From the NCBI RefSeq assembly GCF_018140925.1, contig NZ_CP073315.1, positions 2,914,001 through 2,978,000 of the forward strand: 64,000 nt of DNA. The letters are read 5' to 3'. This DNA comes from Psychrobacillus sp. INOP01. Its GTDB lineage: Bacteria > Bacillota > Bacilli > Bacillales_A > Planococcaceae. The notes under the pieces are model-generated. The model was not told the DNA's origin and did not search any database. It worked only from the letters and a program-made list of their open reading frames with translations. Below are positions 31,588 through 41,236 of the stretch, piece after piece. Positions within the stretch are counted from its first letter, which is position 1. Every line of letters begins with the position of its first letter. The position numbers and the translations under genes are program-made.

Positions 31588-33962
31588 TCTACTTCTCCTC
31601 CATTTTGTAAAGTAACGCCATGCTCACGTATCAAATTAGAAATCTCTGTTGCGACTCCTTTACCGATGCCGTGAATCATACGAGTAAATAATTCTAAACC
31701 TTCTCGTTCATATTGTCTCATCGGATCCTCCTGGGAATAGCTACGCATACCGATACCTTCTTTTAACTTGTCCATCGAATCCATATGAGTTAACCAATGC
31801 TGATCCACTGTACCGATTAAATACATCCGAAGCTGTTCCTTTTCAGTAGCATGGCTTAATAGCTCGAGCACTGTGTCTTTATACAGACTAACCTGAGCAT
31901 TCACCTGTTTTTTCGCTGCTTCAATAGTTAAACTTGTATCCCAAGCAGGAAGATCTATACCCGGCATCTTATCTAAGAAAACTTGGCGAAGTGCTTCAAA
32001 CTCTTCGTCTGTATGAGAAATCTCCTCGTCAAAAAAGAAGTTAAGCTCATGTTCAGGGAACTCCTTTATAAAAGTAACAAAGGTTTCTTCTATATTTTCT
32101 CCAAAGATCAACTGATCACGAAGCTCATAAATAGTTTTACGCTGAACATTTAGTACATTGTCTAGCTTCAAATTATATTCCCGCACACTATAGCTAGCAC
32201 CTTCACAAATTCGCTGCGTTCTTGTAACAAATTCCATTGCCTTTTTGTTCTCGATAAGACCGTCCTTACCGGCTTTCACATTGGCTACAAGTTTTTCTAA
32301 CTCTTCTCCAGCAAAACGTTTGAACATTTCATCCTCCAGCGAGATGAAAAACTCGGATGTACCTGGATCCCCTTGACGACCAGAGCGACCCTTCAGCTGA
32401 TTGTCAATACGACGAGACTCATGTAGCTCTGTTCCGATAACATAAAGTCCACCAAGCTCTGCTACACCTTCACCAAGGGAGATATCCGTCCCACGACCTG
32501 CCATATTCGTTGCAACAGTGACCATACCTTTTTGTCCAGCCAATGAAATAAGCGAAATCTCCTGATCAATACTTTTCGCATTTAATACTTCATGCGTAAT
32601 GCCCACCTGCTTCAAATAGCTCGAAACCTCTTCCGATTGAATAATAGAAGTTGTTCCTATTAATACTGGCTGCCCAGTAGCATGGAGTTCGTTTACTTTC
32701 GAAGCAACCGCTTTATATTTGTCCTCTATTTTCGCGTATATACGGTTTGGTAAATCTTTTCGAATGATTGGTCGATTTGTTGGTATTTGCATAACGTTCA
32801 TTGCATACAATTCTTGGAACTCTTTTTCTTCTGTCTTCGCCGTACCGGTCATCCCCGAAAGGAATGGATACATACGGAAATAGTTTTGTATTGTAATTGA
32901 AGCCTGTGTTTTGTTTTCTTCCGTAATGATTAATCCTTCTTTAGCTTCAATCGCTTGGTGAAGCCCATTAGAAAGACTGCGCCCTTCCATTGGACGGCCT
33001 GTGAACATATCTACTAGTAATACTTTGCCCTCTTTAACAATATAATCTACATCACGGGCGAACATCATGCGTGCACGCAATGCTTGAATCATATAATGAT
33101 AAAGCGTTTGATGGGCTAAATCATATAAATTATCAATAGAGAAGAAGCGTTCAATCTGTTCGATCCCTTCTTCTGTGTAACTTACTGTTTTCGTTTCTAA
33201 GTCAAAAAGGAAATGCTTCTCTTGCTTAAATGATTTCACTAGCTTAGCGCATAGTGTGCTGAGCTGATCATGCACGTCCGTTTTCCCAGCGATTATAAGG
33301 GGTGTCTTCGCTTCATCGATTAATACACTATCCACTTCATCTACTAAAGCAAAATGATACGGACGCTGTACACGAGAGGTTGCGTTGTATGCCATATTAT
33401 CTCGAAGGAAATCGAAACCAAATTCAGAGCCTATTCCATATGTAATATCAGCAGCATAAGCGGCAGCCTTTTGAGAAGGCTCCATCATAGGCAGCGTGAT
33501 GCCGACCGTTAATCCTAAAAACTCGTGGATCTGACCTATTTGTTCCTGGTCACGTTTTGCTAAATATTCATTTACTGTGATGACGTGTACACCTTTACCT
33601 TCTAATGCGCGGTAATAGGAGGGAAGGGAGGCAACTAATGTCTTTCCCTCACCAGTAGGCATTTCAGCAATATTTCCATCAGAAAGGACCATGCCTCCGA
33701 TAAGCTGAACGTCAAAGTGACGCATACCAAGAACTCGGTGGGCTGCTTCACGAACAACGGCAAAAGCTTCAGGGCGAATAGCTTGTAGTTTTTCACCTTG
33801 TACTAGTCTGTCTTTAAATTCAGTGGTTTTGTGTGCTAACTCCATATCTGAAAGACTACGTAATGTTTCGTCCCATTTATCTATCTCTAGTAATTCCTTC
33901 TTATATAAAGTTAGCTTTTTATCATCTACTGAGGGGAAAATCTTTTTCCATATGCGAGCCAT
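31584..33962 (-). CDS. secA2: Accessory Sec translocase ATPase SecA2
   Basis: A 792-residue SecA-type motor. Walker A MPTGEGKTLVA at 101-111, DEVDSVLIDEAKTPL (Walker B), TGTAKTEEKEF and the GRSGRQGDPG helicase motif. It lacks the C-terminal zinc-binding tail of housekeeping SecA and is shorter, both typical for SecA2. It is co-transcribed with slaP and divergent from the first S-layer gene, as in B. anthracis, where this pair exports S-layer proteins. Ribosome binding site AAAGGAGATTAACAA. The S-layer precursors downstream are the expected cargo. Confidence 0.93.
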   Translation of the reverse strand: MARIWKKIFPSVDDKKLTLYKKELLEIDKWDETLRSLSDMELAHKTTEFKDRLVQGEKLQAIRPEAFAVVREAAHRVLGMRHFDVQLIGGMVLSDGNIAEMPTGEGKTLVASLPSYYRALEGKGVHVITVNEYLAKRDQEQIGQIHEFLGLTVGITLPMMEPSQKAAAYAADITYGIGSEFGFDFLRDNMAYNATSRVQRPYHFALVDEVDSVLIDEAKTPLIIAGKTDVHDQLSTLCAKLVKSFKQEKHFLFDLETKTVSYTEEGIEQIERFFSIDNLYDLAHQTLYHYMIQALRARMMFARDVDYIVKEGKVLLVDMFTGRPMEGRSLSNGLHQAIEAKEGLIITEENKTQASITIQNYFRMYPFLSGMTGTAKTEEKEFQELYAMNVMQIPTNRPIIRKDLPNRIYAKIEDKYKAVASKVNELHATGQPVLIGTTSIIQSEEVSSYLKQVGITHEVLNAKSIDQEISLISLAGQKGMVTVATNMAGRGTDISLGEGVAELGGLYVIGTELHESRRIDNQLKGRSGRQGDPGTSEFFISLEDEMFKRFAGEELEKLVANVKAGKDGLIENKKAMEFVTRTQRICEGASYSVREYNLKLDNVLNVQRKTIYELRDQLIFGENIEETFVTFIKEFPEHELNFFFDEEISHTDEEFEALRQVFLDKMPGIDLPAWDTSLTIEAAKKQVNAQVSLYKDTVLELLSHATEKEQLRMYLIGTVDQHWLTHMDSMDKLKEGIGMRSYSQEDPMRQYEREGLELFTRMIHGIGKGVATEISNLIREHGVTLQNGGEVE

Positions 33963-34192
33963 TTGTTAATCTCCTTTTATATGAATACTCTTCAGTCAAT
34001 AAGTATATCATAATTCGGATAAATATTAAAAATTGGTTAATCTTAACTATTTAGGAAGTAGAAAAAAGAGTAAAGGAATATTAATCCAAAAAAACACTTG
34101 AAATTATCTTTTATTGCTATAGAATGGAAATGAGGAATCTAACAATTAGCTATAAAACTGGATGCATTATGAAACTGTTTCCAATTTAATAA

Positions 34193-34221
34193 TTGACAGA
34201 ATTCTATAACCAATCTATACT
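34193..34221 (+). promoter_or_regulatory. Strong sigma-A promoter of the first S-layer gene
   Basis: TTGACA (34193-34198), 17 nt, TATACT (34216-34221). The predicted leader is about 78 nt. It has the best promoter match in front of any of the three S-layer genes. Confidence 0.75.
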
Positions 34222-34235
34222 TTAATGTGTAGTTG

Positions 34236-34271
34236 GTAAACTATTATCATTTTGCCGTGTTAATAGTTTAC
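34236..34271 (+). promoter_or_regulatory. Leader stem-loop of the first S-layer mRNA
   Basis: GTAAACTATTA pairs perfectly with TAATAGTTTAC across a 14-nt loop, close to the expected 5' end of the mRNA and clear of the ribosome binding site. Such 5' hairpins typically stabilise abundant S-layer transcripts. Confidence 0.6.
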
Positions 34272-34305
34272 AAATTTATTTTTACCTATGAGGAGGAAAT
34301 TATCC

Positions 34306-37300
34306 ATGGCTAACCAACCAACGAAATACAAGAAATTTTTAGCTGGTGCAGCGTCTGCTACATTAGTAGCAACAGCAATCGTACCAACTGCTTTAGCAGC
34401 AGAAACAGCAGCAACTGACTTTTCTGATGTAGCTGCAAACCACACACACTACGCTGCAATTATGCAAGCTGTAGAACGTGGATTATTTGACGGATACACT
34501 GATGGAACTTTCAAACCTGAAAATACTATCGACCGTAAAGGTGTAGCAAAATCTCTTGCGAAATATGTAATTTCTCAATCTGAATACAAAACTTTCGAAG
34601 AGTATATCACTGCTAACAAATTAGTTGAAAAAGTAACACCATTTAATGATGTTCCTGCAACTCACGGTGATGCTGAATTATTTAACGCTTCTTTAATCGT
34701 TAAAGATGCTGGCATTTTCACTGGAAGCAACAACAACTTAATGCCAGGTAACGTAATTACACGTCAACAAATGGCAAAAGTATTAGTTAACGGATTTGGT
34801 CTTAAAGATCTTGCTGGAGTTGAGTCAAAAGTTACTGATAACGACAAAGCTCAAGCTGAGTTCGTAGACTTCATCAACATCTTATCTGAAAACGGTGTAA
34901 CTGAAGTTACTGCATTCAATCCAACTTCACCAGTTAAACGTGGTCAAATGGCTTCATTCTTAAACCGTGCATATGATTCAGCTCATAAAGTTGTAGCTCC
35001 TGAAACAGCTACTAAAGTTGTATCAGTAAGTGCGACTAACCTGAAAGAAGTTGTAGTAACTTTTGATGGTACTGTTGAAAAAGCTACTGCTGCAGACGTT
35101 AATAATTACTCTATCGATGGAAAAGTCCTAAGTACAGCTACTTTATCTGATGATAAAAAAAGCGTTACATTAACTTTAGATACTACTTCTCCTAACACTG
35201 CATTTACTAATCAAGCAGAATACAAACTATCTTTTAACAATGTAAAAGCTGGTTCTACAGTTTTATCTGCAAAAGAACACAAGTTTACACCTGTTGATTC
35301 AACACTTCCAACTGTAACTGACGTTACTTCATTAGGGAATAAGACTCTAAGAGTAACTTTCAGCGAGCCAGTTAAAGCTGCTAATGCATCTAATTTCCAA
35401 GTAGATGGAAAAACAGTGATTGGTTTTACAGAAGTAACAGGGAATAGTGTAATTGTTAAATTATACTCTGCATTAGATAATGGAGAACATACAGTAAACG
35501 TTAAAAACGTAACTGATTTCAATGAATTTAAATCATTATCTCAAGATGTTAAATTTAATGTAGTTGAAGATGTAACTGCTCCTACAATCTCTTCTGTTGA
35601 AGAAGCATCGTTTGAGGAAGTAGTAATTAAATTCAGCGAGCCAGTTGATCCTGCAACAGTACTTGCAGCTAATGTTCACTGGTTACAAGGTAACACTAAA
35701 ATGACTGCAGGATCAGTTACTCGTTTAGCTGATGATACTTATGCATTCGATTTTACTAACAACAAAATTCAATATACTACTGACCTATACGTAAGTGGAG
35801 TTAAGGATTACTCTGGTAATTCGTTAGCTTCTGGAGCTAAAATCCAAGTAACTCCAGTAGTTGACCAAACTCGTCCAGAAGTTGTAAACGTAGATATGAC
35901 TTCTCGTAGTGAACTTACTGTTAAGTTTAGCAAGGTATTAAACGAAGCTTCAGCAGAAACAGCAGCTAACTATGTAATTAAGGATGCTGATGGTAAAGAA
36001 GTGAGTAAGCTTAAAACTGTAGTTCAACAAGCTGACACTAAAGTTGTAAAAGTTTTCTTAACAACTCCACTTGCTGAAGGTAAAAAATACACACTTTCTA
36101 TTTCTGGTGTAAGTGATAACACAACGTTGAAAAATGTAATATTACCATACACTAAAGAATTAACTACAACAGATACTACTAATGCTGTAGTAGCAGCGGA
36201 TGCTGTTGTGAGAAATAGCACTACTAACTCTCTTGTTGTAACATTCCCTGAAGTTATGGCAGTAAGTGGTGACGGTTCTATTGTTGATAGCTCTAAATAT
36301 TTGTATGATGTTGACGGAACATGGAAAGCTTTACCTTCAGGCGTAAACTTCAATGTTACTCCAGATGGTAAATCCGTAATTATTTCTTTCCCAACGGATG
36401 TTGATGTTGATAATGTTGATAACCTTCGCATTCAGTTAGTTAAAGACACTGCTGGAAACTACATCAAGGATCTAAGCGTTGATCGTGCTGTTCAAGCTCC
36501 TGGTACTGTTTCAATCGTTGGTGTAACTGCAACTGCTAACAACGAAATCGAAGTAGATTTCAATGCAAATTTACTTTCAAACACAATTAATGCAGCTGAT
36601 TTCGCTGTTAAGACTGATGAAGTTTCACCATCTACTCTTTCAGTAGTAAAAGCTGAATTGTCATCATCTGATGCATCAGTTGTTGTTCTTACATTAGCTG
36701 ATTCAACTAAATTAGCTGAAAATGCAACATATAACGTAAAAGATGTTGAAGTACAAGTTAGAGCTAACGCTAGAACTGCAACTCCATCTGGAATTGCTAT
36801 TGATGCAAACGTTGCTGGTGTACGTGTTGATGATGCAATTAACGCAACAATTAAAGAAGTTGTAGGAGCTGCTGACGGAAGTCAATTCAAAGTTGTATTT
36901 AACGAAGAACTTGATGCTGTAGCAACTACTGGTACTTCTGAAGCTACTGATCTTGTAATTAAGAGTGGAAGTACTACTCTAATTCCTGGTGTTGACTATG
37001 AAGTTACTGCTGCAGCGAATTCTACTGATCTTGTTGTAACATTCACAGGTACTACTACAAACAGAACTGGTGTTATGACAGTAGCACTTCCTGCTCCAAG
37101 ATTCCTTGAAGATGAAGCTGGAAATGTTGTATCAACTACTTCTGAAGCAATTCAGTTTGAAGTAGATAATGCTGCTCCAACTGTAGCTGCAGGTGTTGCT
37201 GCTCCAGCTACTAATAGTGTAACTACTTTAGTATTAACTGCTAGTGAAGCATTACATGATGCAACAACTGGCACAGCTATTGCTGATGCTGCTGATGTAA

Positions 37301-37515
37301 AAGCTTATTTAGATGGTGCAACTGCTGCTAAAATCAATACTGCAGTATATGATGCTACTAATAAGACAATCACAATCGCATTTAAAACAGCTGCAGATGC
37401 TCCTGTAACTGCAGATGTAATTAGCACTAAAAACTTAGCTGATAAAGCTAAAAAATCTTTATTGAACCAAAAATTCACTTTTGATGGTGCAAAATGGGTT
37501 CAAGCTAACAAATAA
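34306..37515 (+). CDS. S-layer protein 1 (SLH + Ig-like domains)
   Basis: 1069 residues. Signal peptide 1-32 (ALA-AETA). Three SLH-type modules in residues about 36-215 (GLFDGYTDGTFKPENTIDRK, ...NNLMPGNVITRQQMAKVL, ...FNPTSPVKRGQMASFLNRA) anchor it to wall polymer. The rest is a chain of Ig-like (SbsA/Big-type) domains, each beginning with a phrase such as LRVTFSEPVK, VVIKFSEPVD or LTVKFSKVLN. I chose ATG 34306 behind GAGGAGG; the in-frame ATG 18 nt upstream contains that site. SecA2-SlaP is encoded back to back. The SLH part is almost identical to those of the genes at 44396 and 47472. It is probably the main S-layer subunit because it has the strongest promoter. Confidence 0.93.
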   Translation: MANQPTKYKKFLAGAASATLVATAIVPTALAAETAATDFSDVAANHTHYAAIMQAVERGLFDGYTDGTFKPENTIDRKGVAKSLAKYVISQSEYKTFEEYITANKLVEKVTPFNDVPATHGDAELFNASLIVKDAGIFTGSNNNLMPGNVITRQQMAKVLVNGFGLKDLAGVESKVTDNDKAQAEFVDFINILSENGVTEVTAFNPTSPVKRGQMASFLNRAYDSAHKVVAPETATKVVSVSATNLKEVVVTFDGTVEKATAADVNNYSIDGKVLSTATLSDDKKSVTLTLDTTSPNTAFTNQAEYKLSFNNVKAGSTVLSAKEHKFTPVDSTLPTVTDVTSLGNKTLRVTFSEPVKAANASNFQVDGKTVIGFTEVTGNSVIVKLYSALDNGEHTVNVKNVTDFNEFKSLSQDVKFNVVEDVTAPTISSVEEASFEEVVIKFSEPVDPATVLAANVHWLQGNTKMTAGSVTRLADDTYAFDFTNNKIQYTTDLYVSGVKDYSGNSLASGAKIQVTPVVDQTRPEVVNVDMTSRSELTVKFSKVLNEASAETAANYVIKDADGKEVSKLKTVVQQADTKVVKVFLTTPLAEGKKYTLSISGVSDNTTLKNVILPYTKELTTTDTTNAVVAADAVVRNSTTNSLVVTFPEVMAVSGDGSIVDSSKYLYDVDGTWKALPSGVNFNVTPDGKSVIISFPTDVDVDNVDNLRIQLVKDTAGNYIKDLSVDRAVQAPGTVSIVGVTATANNEIEVDFNANLLSNTINAADFAVKTDEVSPSTLSVVKAELSSSDASVVVLTLADSTKLAENATYNVKDVEVQVRANARTATPSGIAIDANVAGVRVDDAINATIKEVVGAADGSQFKVVFNEELDAVATTGTSEATDLVIKSGSTTLIPGVDYEVTAAANSTDLVVTFTGTTTNRTGVMTVALPAPRFLEDEAGNVVSTTSEAIQFEVDNAAPTVAAGVAAPATNSVTTLVLTASEALHDATTGTAIADAADVKAYLDGATAAKINTAVYDATNKTITIAFKTAADAPVTADVISTKNLADKAKKSLLNQKFTFDGAKWVQANK

Positions 37516-37577
37516 TATATTTTAGAAATTGGTTCTAAAATAATTCTATTCTATTGAATGGAGTACATGAATGAGAG

Positions 37578-37616
37578 AAAGCCTTGTGGAGAGAGATCTC
37601 TGCAGGGCTTTTTTTG
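37578..37616 (+). terminator. Terminator of S-layer gene 1 (shared sequence family)
   Basis: AAAGCC...GGAGA / TCTC...GGGCTTT with a run of T. Almost the same sequence ends the S-layer gene 2 region (about 47028) and the nuclease gene (about 60738). Confidence 0.8.
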
Positions 37617-37811
37617 TTTTAGTAATGATTTCGGAAGTTTTTATGTACTGCCTACTATTCTTATTATTTCCTTTCAGGAGAGAAGTAAACGTATATGACG
37701 GATTTGTATATTATGTAAGGATAATGTAGTTTTTGTGGTGTAATTGTAATGTAATTTGATAGTTATATAGATTGTAAATGTAAAAGTTGATAGAAATAGT
37801 AGAGTAAAAAT
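37617..37811. other. Intergenic, no feature seen
   Basis: AT-rich sequence between two terminators. I see no reading frame with a ribosome binding site, no repeat and no clear promoter. Confidence 0.4.
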
Positions 37812-37845
37812 TGCCCTGTAGAGTATGTTCTACAGGGCAGTTTTA
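37812..37845 (+). terminator. Second terminator downstream of S-layer gene 1
   Basis: TGCCCTGTAGA / TCTACAGGGCA perfect 11-bp stem followed by GTTTTA. A related hairpin ends S-layer gene 3 at 50429. Confidence 0.7.
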
Positions 37846-37994
37846 GAGTTCATTTAGGATTGGGGTATATCATGACTAATTTTTATGATAGGATTACCAT
37901 TAAATAGAGTTATTGAGACCAACTTAAAGGTTGCAGTTGTTATAATGTCATCGAAACGGAAGAAAAACAAACAACATGCAAGTGAAAATGTTCA

Positions 37995-38204
37995 TTATTG
38001 TATAAAAACTTGTTCATTGCCTTTCAATTTATTTATTACTCCCCCATTATATTCCAACCATTTTTCTTTTTCTCGCTCCACTGCTCGATTTTGCCATTCA
38101 AACCAAACATAAGAACATTCACTACAATGACTCTCTACACCACTATTATTGTGCAAATCTCTACGTATAAATAAAGTTCTTTTGCGACAGTAGAGTAGTA
38201 GCAC
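37995..38204 (-). pseudogene. 5'-truncated copy of the small zinc-ribbon gene
   Basis: Reads LYCRKRTLFIRRDLHNNSG, then VESHCSECSYVWFEWQNR, like the intact 43301-43537 gene. The N-terminal part with the first CxxC is missing: only one Cys of FCYCC remains, and there is no ribosome binding site. The homologous core, 38053-38190, is about 96% identical to 43353-43490. It is most likely a remnant left by duplication or insertion. Confidence 0.6.
38053..38190 (+). repeat. Left copy of a 138-bp direct repeat
   Basis: Matches 43353-43490 with five mismatches, same orientation, exactly 5300 bp apart. The two copies bracket the accessory genes between S-layer genes 1 and 2. Confidence 0.85.
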
Positions 38205-38225
38205 ACGTGAGGCAAAACTATTTAC

Positions 38226-38270
38226 TATTCTATTAAATGGAATAATGAATGAGAGAATGCCTTGTGGACT
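38226..38270 (+). repeat. Partial copy of the S-layer terminator region
   Basis: Resembles the sequence just before and into the terminators at 37578 and 47028 (TGAATGAGAGAATGCCTTGT), but breaks off before the second stem arm. No gene lies before it, so it may mark a deleted S-layer gene. Confidence 0.5.
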
Positions 38271-38571
38271 GATACTCTATGATCATGCCTTCAGATGGAA
38301 TACGTGAATAAAAAGGATGAGCCTTCAGAATGTTTATTTTGAGTTGATAGGTAACTCAGGAAGCAACTCCATTCTTCTTAGAATAAAGGCAAGGTTGTGC
38401 AATAACCAGGTTAGGATTATTTCGTATTAAGTGCGACAGTAGTCGTTGGATTCAGACTATATAATAAAGATTGTTAAATCACCTCTCTAGTTTTTTTTAT
38501 TAAAAGTCAACATATTTTCAATACACTCAGTATTTACTCAAAAAGAATAGAATGTTACACATTTTAATAGG
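38271..38571. other. Intergenic, no gene seen
   Basis: AT-rich, without a reading frame that has plausible translation signals. Probably decayed sequence between the terminator remnant and the next hairpin. Confidence 0.35.
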
Positions 38572-38608
38572 CAGAATCATCATAGAGTGTGATGGTTCTG
38601 TTTTTTAT
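38572..38608 (+). terminator. Orphan rho-independent terminator
   Basis: CAGAATCATCA / TGATGGTTCTG (one G-U pair) followed by six T. No intact gene precedes it, which fits a lost upstream gene or a small transcript. Confidence 0.6.
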
Positions 38609-38820
38609 TATATATGGTCAAATACTGCCTGAAACTATCATCACTGGTGATAGTATACGAGTCATTAGGGAACACCATATTAAAGATAGATAAAACACAA
38701 GGCATTGTTAAAGGACCAGGTTGATTAGTCATTAATGAATGTGGAGAATGGGCTTCCCTGTATAATTTTGAACTGGATATTTATGTTAAAATAAATATAA
38801 GATTGTGAAAGTGTTCACTT

Positions 38821-38851
38821 AAACTAACGGTGCAGTTTAGTTGAAGAAGAA
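38821..38851 (+). repeat. Cassette-type motif 1
   Basis: AACTAACGGTGCAGTTTAGT followed by TGAAGAAGA. AACTAA and TTAGTT form a palindromic core around CGGTGCAG. It lies 73 bp before the alpha/beta hydrolase gene. Related motifs are at 39658, 41204 and 41863. Confidence 0.7.
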
Positions 38852-38923
38852 GGTATTTTTAAAAGGCTGCCGAAGTAGGTATATAAGGGAATTATTAAAC
38901 GAATATAACTTAGAAAAGTAGGG

Positions 38924-39646
38924 ATGAATTTGCTATTACATACTGAAGTTTTTGGGGAGGGGGAACCAATTGTATTTCTCCATACTGGCTTACAAACTGG
39001 TTTAACTGACTTTGAATATCAGAGAGAATATTTTAAGCACAACTTTAAAGTTATTCTTCCCGATATAAGAGGACATGGTAAATCAATTGAAAATAATCTT
39101 TCGAATTTCTTTAAGGATTCTGCAATAGATATAGAAGAAACGTTAAATAAATTAGATGTGAAATCTGCTCATCTAGTTGGATCTTCATTAGGTGCTTTAG
39201 TTGGATTATGCTTCGCAAAAAACTTCCCTCATAAAGTTAAAAGTTTAACTATTTCTGGAGTTTTATCTAAAAAGCCAGAAAACTGGATTGAATTGCACAA
39301 AGAAGATGTAAAATATCAAGCACAATTATTACAAAATGAAGATGTAGCTAATTACTTTGATAATTTACATGGGTCTGATTGGAGACAATTCATATATATG
39401 GGGAAAGATGAACATTGGTATCCATTTCACGAGACAAAAGATTTGGATGGTATTAATTCACCTGTTTTGTATATGGTTGGTGAAGGAAATAAAGGTGAAA
39501 CCAAAGGGGCTATCTTGTACCCGTTATTAAGGGAGGACGTTCATGTGTCTATCATTCCTTTTGCCTCGCACCTAGTGCATTTGGAACAGCCAGAAATATA
39601 TACAAAGGTTTTAGATACTTTTATAAAAAAAGTTGAGAAAGAATAG
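38924..39646 (+). CDS. Alpha/beta-fold hydrolase
   Basis: 240 residues with the classic hydrolase triad layout: oxyanion HT at 20-21 in IVFLHTGLQ, nucleophile Ser88 in the elbow GSSLG (86-90), a late acid residue probably in the VLYMVGEG region, and His in ASHLVHLEQPE. Cytoplasmic, no signal peptide. Start ATG 38924 behind AGTAGGG. It is a lone gene framed by the conserved motifs at 38821 and 39658; the latter begins 12 bp after its stop. The substrate is unknown; this family includes esterases, lactonases and haloperoxidase-like enzymes. Confidence 0.85.
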   Translation: MNLLLHTEVFGEGEPIVFLHTGLQTGLTDFEYQREYFKHNFKVILPDIRGHGKSIENNLSNFFKDSAIDIEETLNKLDVKSAHLVGSSLGALVGLCFAKNFPHKVKSLTISGVLSKKPENWIELHKEDVKYQAQLLQNEDVANYFDNLHGSDWRQFIYMGKDEHWYPFHETKDLDGINSPVLYMVGEGNKGETKGAILYPLLREDVHVSIIPFASHLVHLEQPEIYTKVLDTFIKKVEKE

Positions 39647-39657
39647 TTTTTCTTATT

Positions 39658-39690
39658 AAGCTAACGGGTGCTTTAGTTGAAGAAGAATAG
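39658..39690 (+). repeat. Cassette-type motif 2
   Basis: AGCTAACGGGTGCTTTAGTT followed by GAAGAAGAATAGG, starting 12 bp after the hydrolase stop codon. The preceding TCTTATT is also shared with motif 4. Confidence 0.7.
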
Positions 39691-39731
39691 GACTTGCGTT
39701 CTGATTGATTTCCATATATGCAAGTCCTTTT
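39690..39731 (+). terminator. Terminator of the hydrolase gene
   Basis: GGACTTGC / GCAAGTCC with TTTT. The 3' arm and tail (GCAAGTCCTTTTG) also occur in the terminator at 40895. Confidence 0.6.
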
Positions 39732-39945
39732 GTTACGTATCTTAAGCATTTATTACGAAATTACTCCACTTTTATCAAGTGAATTAGAACTTAAATCAGT
39801 AAGCTTATGATTATTGTAAGGTATAAAATGCTATAAACATTAATTATATTTCGAATACTAAAACAGAGTAGTTAGATTTAAGTTAATTAATAATTAATTG
39901 AAAAATATGGTATGATAAGTAAAAAATGATTAAGAAGGTAACAAA

Positions 39946-40872
39946 ATGAAAAGAGGTTTGCTAATTTTTCTAAGTTTCATATTAGTTTTCCCTCTATTTT
40001 TGGGCTTTTTTGGGGATGACGCAGAAGCTAAAAGTACTAAGGTGAAAGGCTATTATCGCAAGGACGAGACTTATGTAAAACCTCATTACCGAAACTATGG
40101 TGGTTCTAGTAGTTCTAGCGGTTCATCAAGTTTCTATTATGATTATAATTTAAAACTTGTAGATTCGAATCCAAAATACTCTACAACAGGGATAGTTAGC
40201 TTATATAAAGGTGATAGAATCGTTGGGCAAGAACAGATTGATGAATTAGTTTACGTTAGAGGATATTATCGTGAGGACGGGACTTATGTAAGACCTCATT
40301 TTAAAACTTCACCTAACCAATTTATTCGAGATAACTTTAGCTATTTAGGCCTTTCGACATTACTTCCTTTAGAAAAGAAATATCCCTCATTTAAATACGA
40401 CACAGATGATGGAGTAGCTTCTATTGAACATTATTTATACACTAGTACAATTAATGATGAAATTTCTACTTATAATTTAAGAAATCTAAAGGACTATGCT
40501 AAAAATCTAAACAATGGCAAGTCGGAATACTCGACAAAAATGTATGGAAGTAGTTTCTATAATTCAATTGGTTACGATTATTACTTTACAGAAGCTCTTA
40601 TAAAATTCGATAAAAATGGTATCTTAACACCAGAGATATATTTGTATCAAATTCTTTGTTCAATGGGTGTTAAAAAATTGTCTTACGAACAAAAAAATAA
40701 TCTAGTTGAGTACGCTAAATTTTTAAGTTCTTATTCCTATATGAATTCTTACAAGTCAATCGAAGCGGGTAAAGAGTTCTACAAATTGATAGGGGTCGAA
40801 AGTGGAGACATAGAAAAACAAGTAGAATTAGATTTATTACAAGCCTTTTCAACGGATCCTAATCCACTCTAA
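39946..40872 (+). CDS. Secreted protein with two YYRxDxTYVxPH repeats
   Basis: 308 residues. Signal peptide about 1-28 (cleavage near AEA-KS). Two copies of a short motif, VKGYYRKDETYVKPHYRN and VRGYYREDGTYVRPHFKT, separated by a Ser/Gly/Tyr-rich linker. I know this motif from many secreted or envelope proteins of Bacillales, where its role is not established. The C-terminal ~180 residues are helical and Tyr-rich with no recognised domain. Start ATG 39946 follows AAGAAGGTAAC. It has its own terminator. Probably a wall- or surface-associated protein. Confidence 0.65.
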   Translation: MKRGLLIFLSFILVFPLFLGFFGDDAEAKSTKVKGYYRKDETYVKPHYRNYGGSSSSSGSSSFYYDYNLKLVDSNPKYSTTGIVSLYKGDRIVGQEQIDELVYVRGYYREDGTYVRPHFKTSPNQFIRDNFSYLGLSTLLPLEKKYPSFKYDTDDGVASIEHYLYTSTINDEISTYNLRNLKDYAKNLNNGKSEYSTKMYGSSFYNSIGYDYYFTEALIKFDKNGILTPEIYLYQILCSMGVKKLSYEQKNNLVEYAKFLSSYSYMNSYKSIEAGKEFYKLIGVESGDIEKQVELDLLQAFSTDPNPL

Positions 40873-40894
40873 TATCCCATTAAGTATCAATCTG

Positions 40895-40937
40895 GGGCTT
40901 GTGCGTATGAATACACCTCATACATGCAAGTCCTTTT
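40895..40937 (+). terminator. Terminator after the secreted repeat protein
   Basis: GGGCTTGTGCGTATGA pairs with TCATACATGCAAGTCC around a short loop, followed by TTTTG. The stem is long with a few mismatches. Confidence 0.65.
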
Positions 40938-41203
40938 GTAATGCCTTCACACACTCACAGGAACGCTCTGTTGCAACGATGAGGCAACCATAATTTCTCT
41001 ACTTCATTCTCGAAGCTCACAGGCTCGTTAATTGATTCTAGGAGTTTGATATGGTTGATGTATGCTAACTCAAAGTTGAAGCGATTGAGCTTATCGTATT
41101 ACTTGTGGTAACTGTCAATCACATTTTTTACACATTTACAACTTCACTACATCAATATTTGTAAATGCTTTCCACTATACCAACAACTGATTATTCAGTT
41201 GAT
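40938..41203. other. Intergenic, no gene seen
   Basis: About 270 bases with no credible reading frame. It ends at motif 3. Confidence 0.35.
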
Positions 41204-41235
41204 CAACTAACGCGGCAGTTTACTTGAAGAAGAAT
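41204..41235 (+). repeat. Cassette-type motif 3
   Basis: CAACTAACGCGGCAGTTTAC followed by TTGAAGAAGAAT, directly against the DUF5412-type gene, whose TTG start is at 41237. The GAAGAAG of the motif may act as a weak ribosome binding site. Confidence 0.7.
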
Positions 41236-41236
41236 A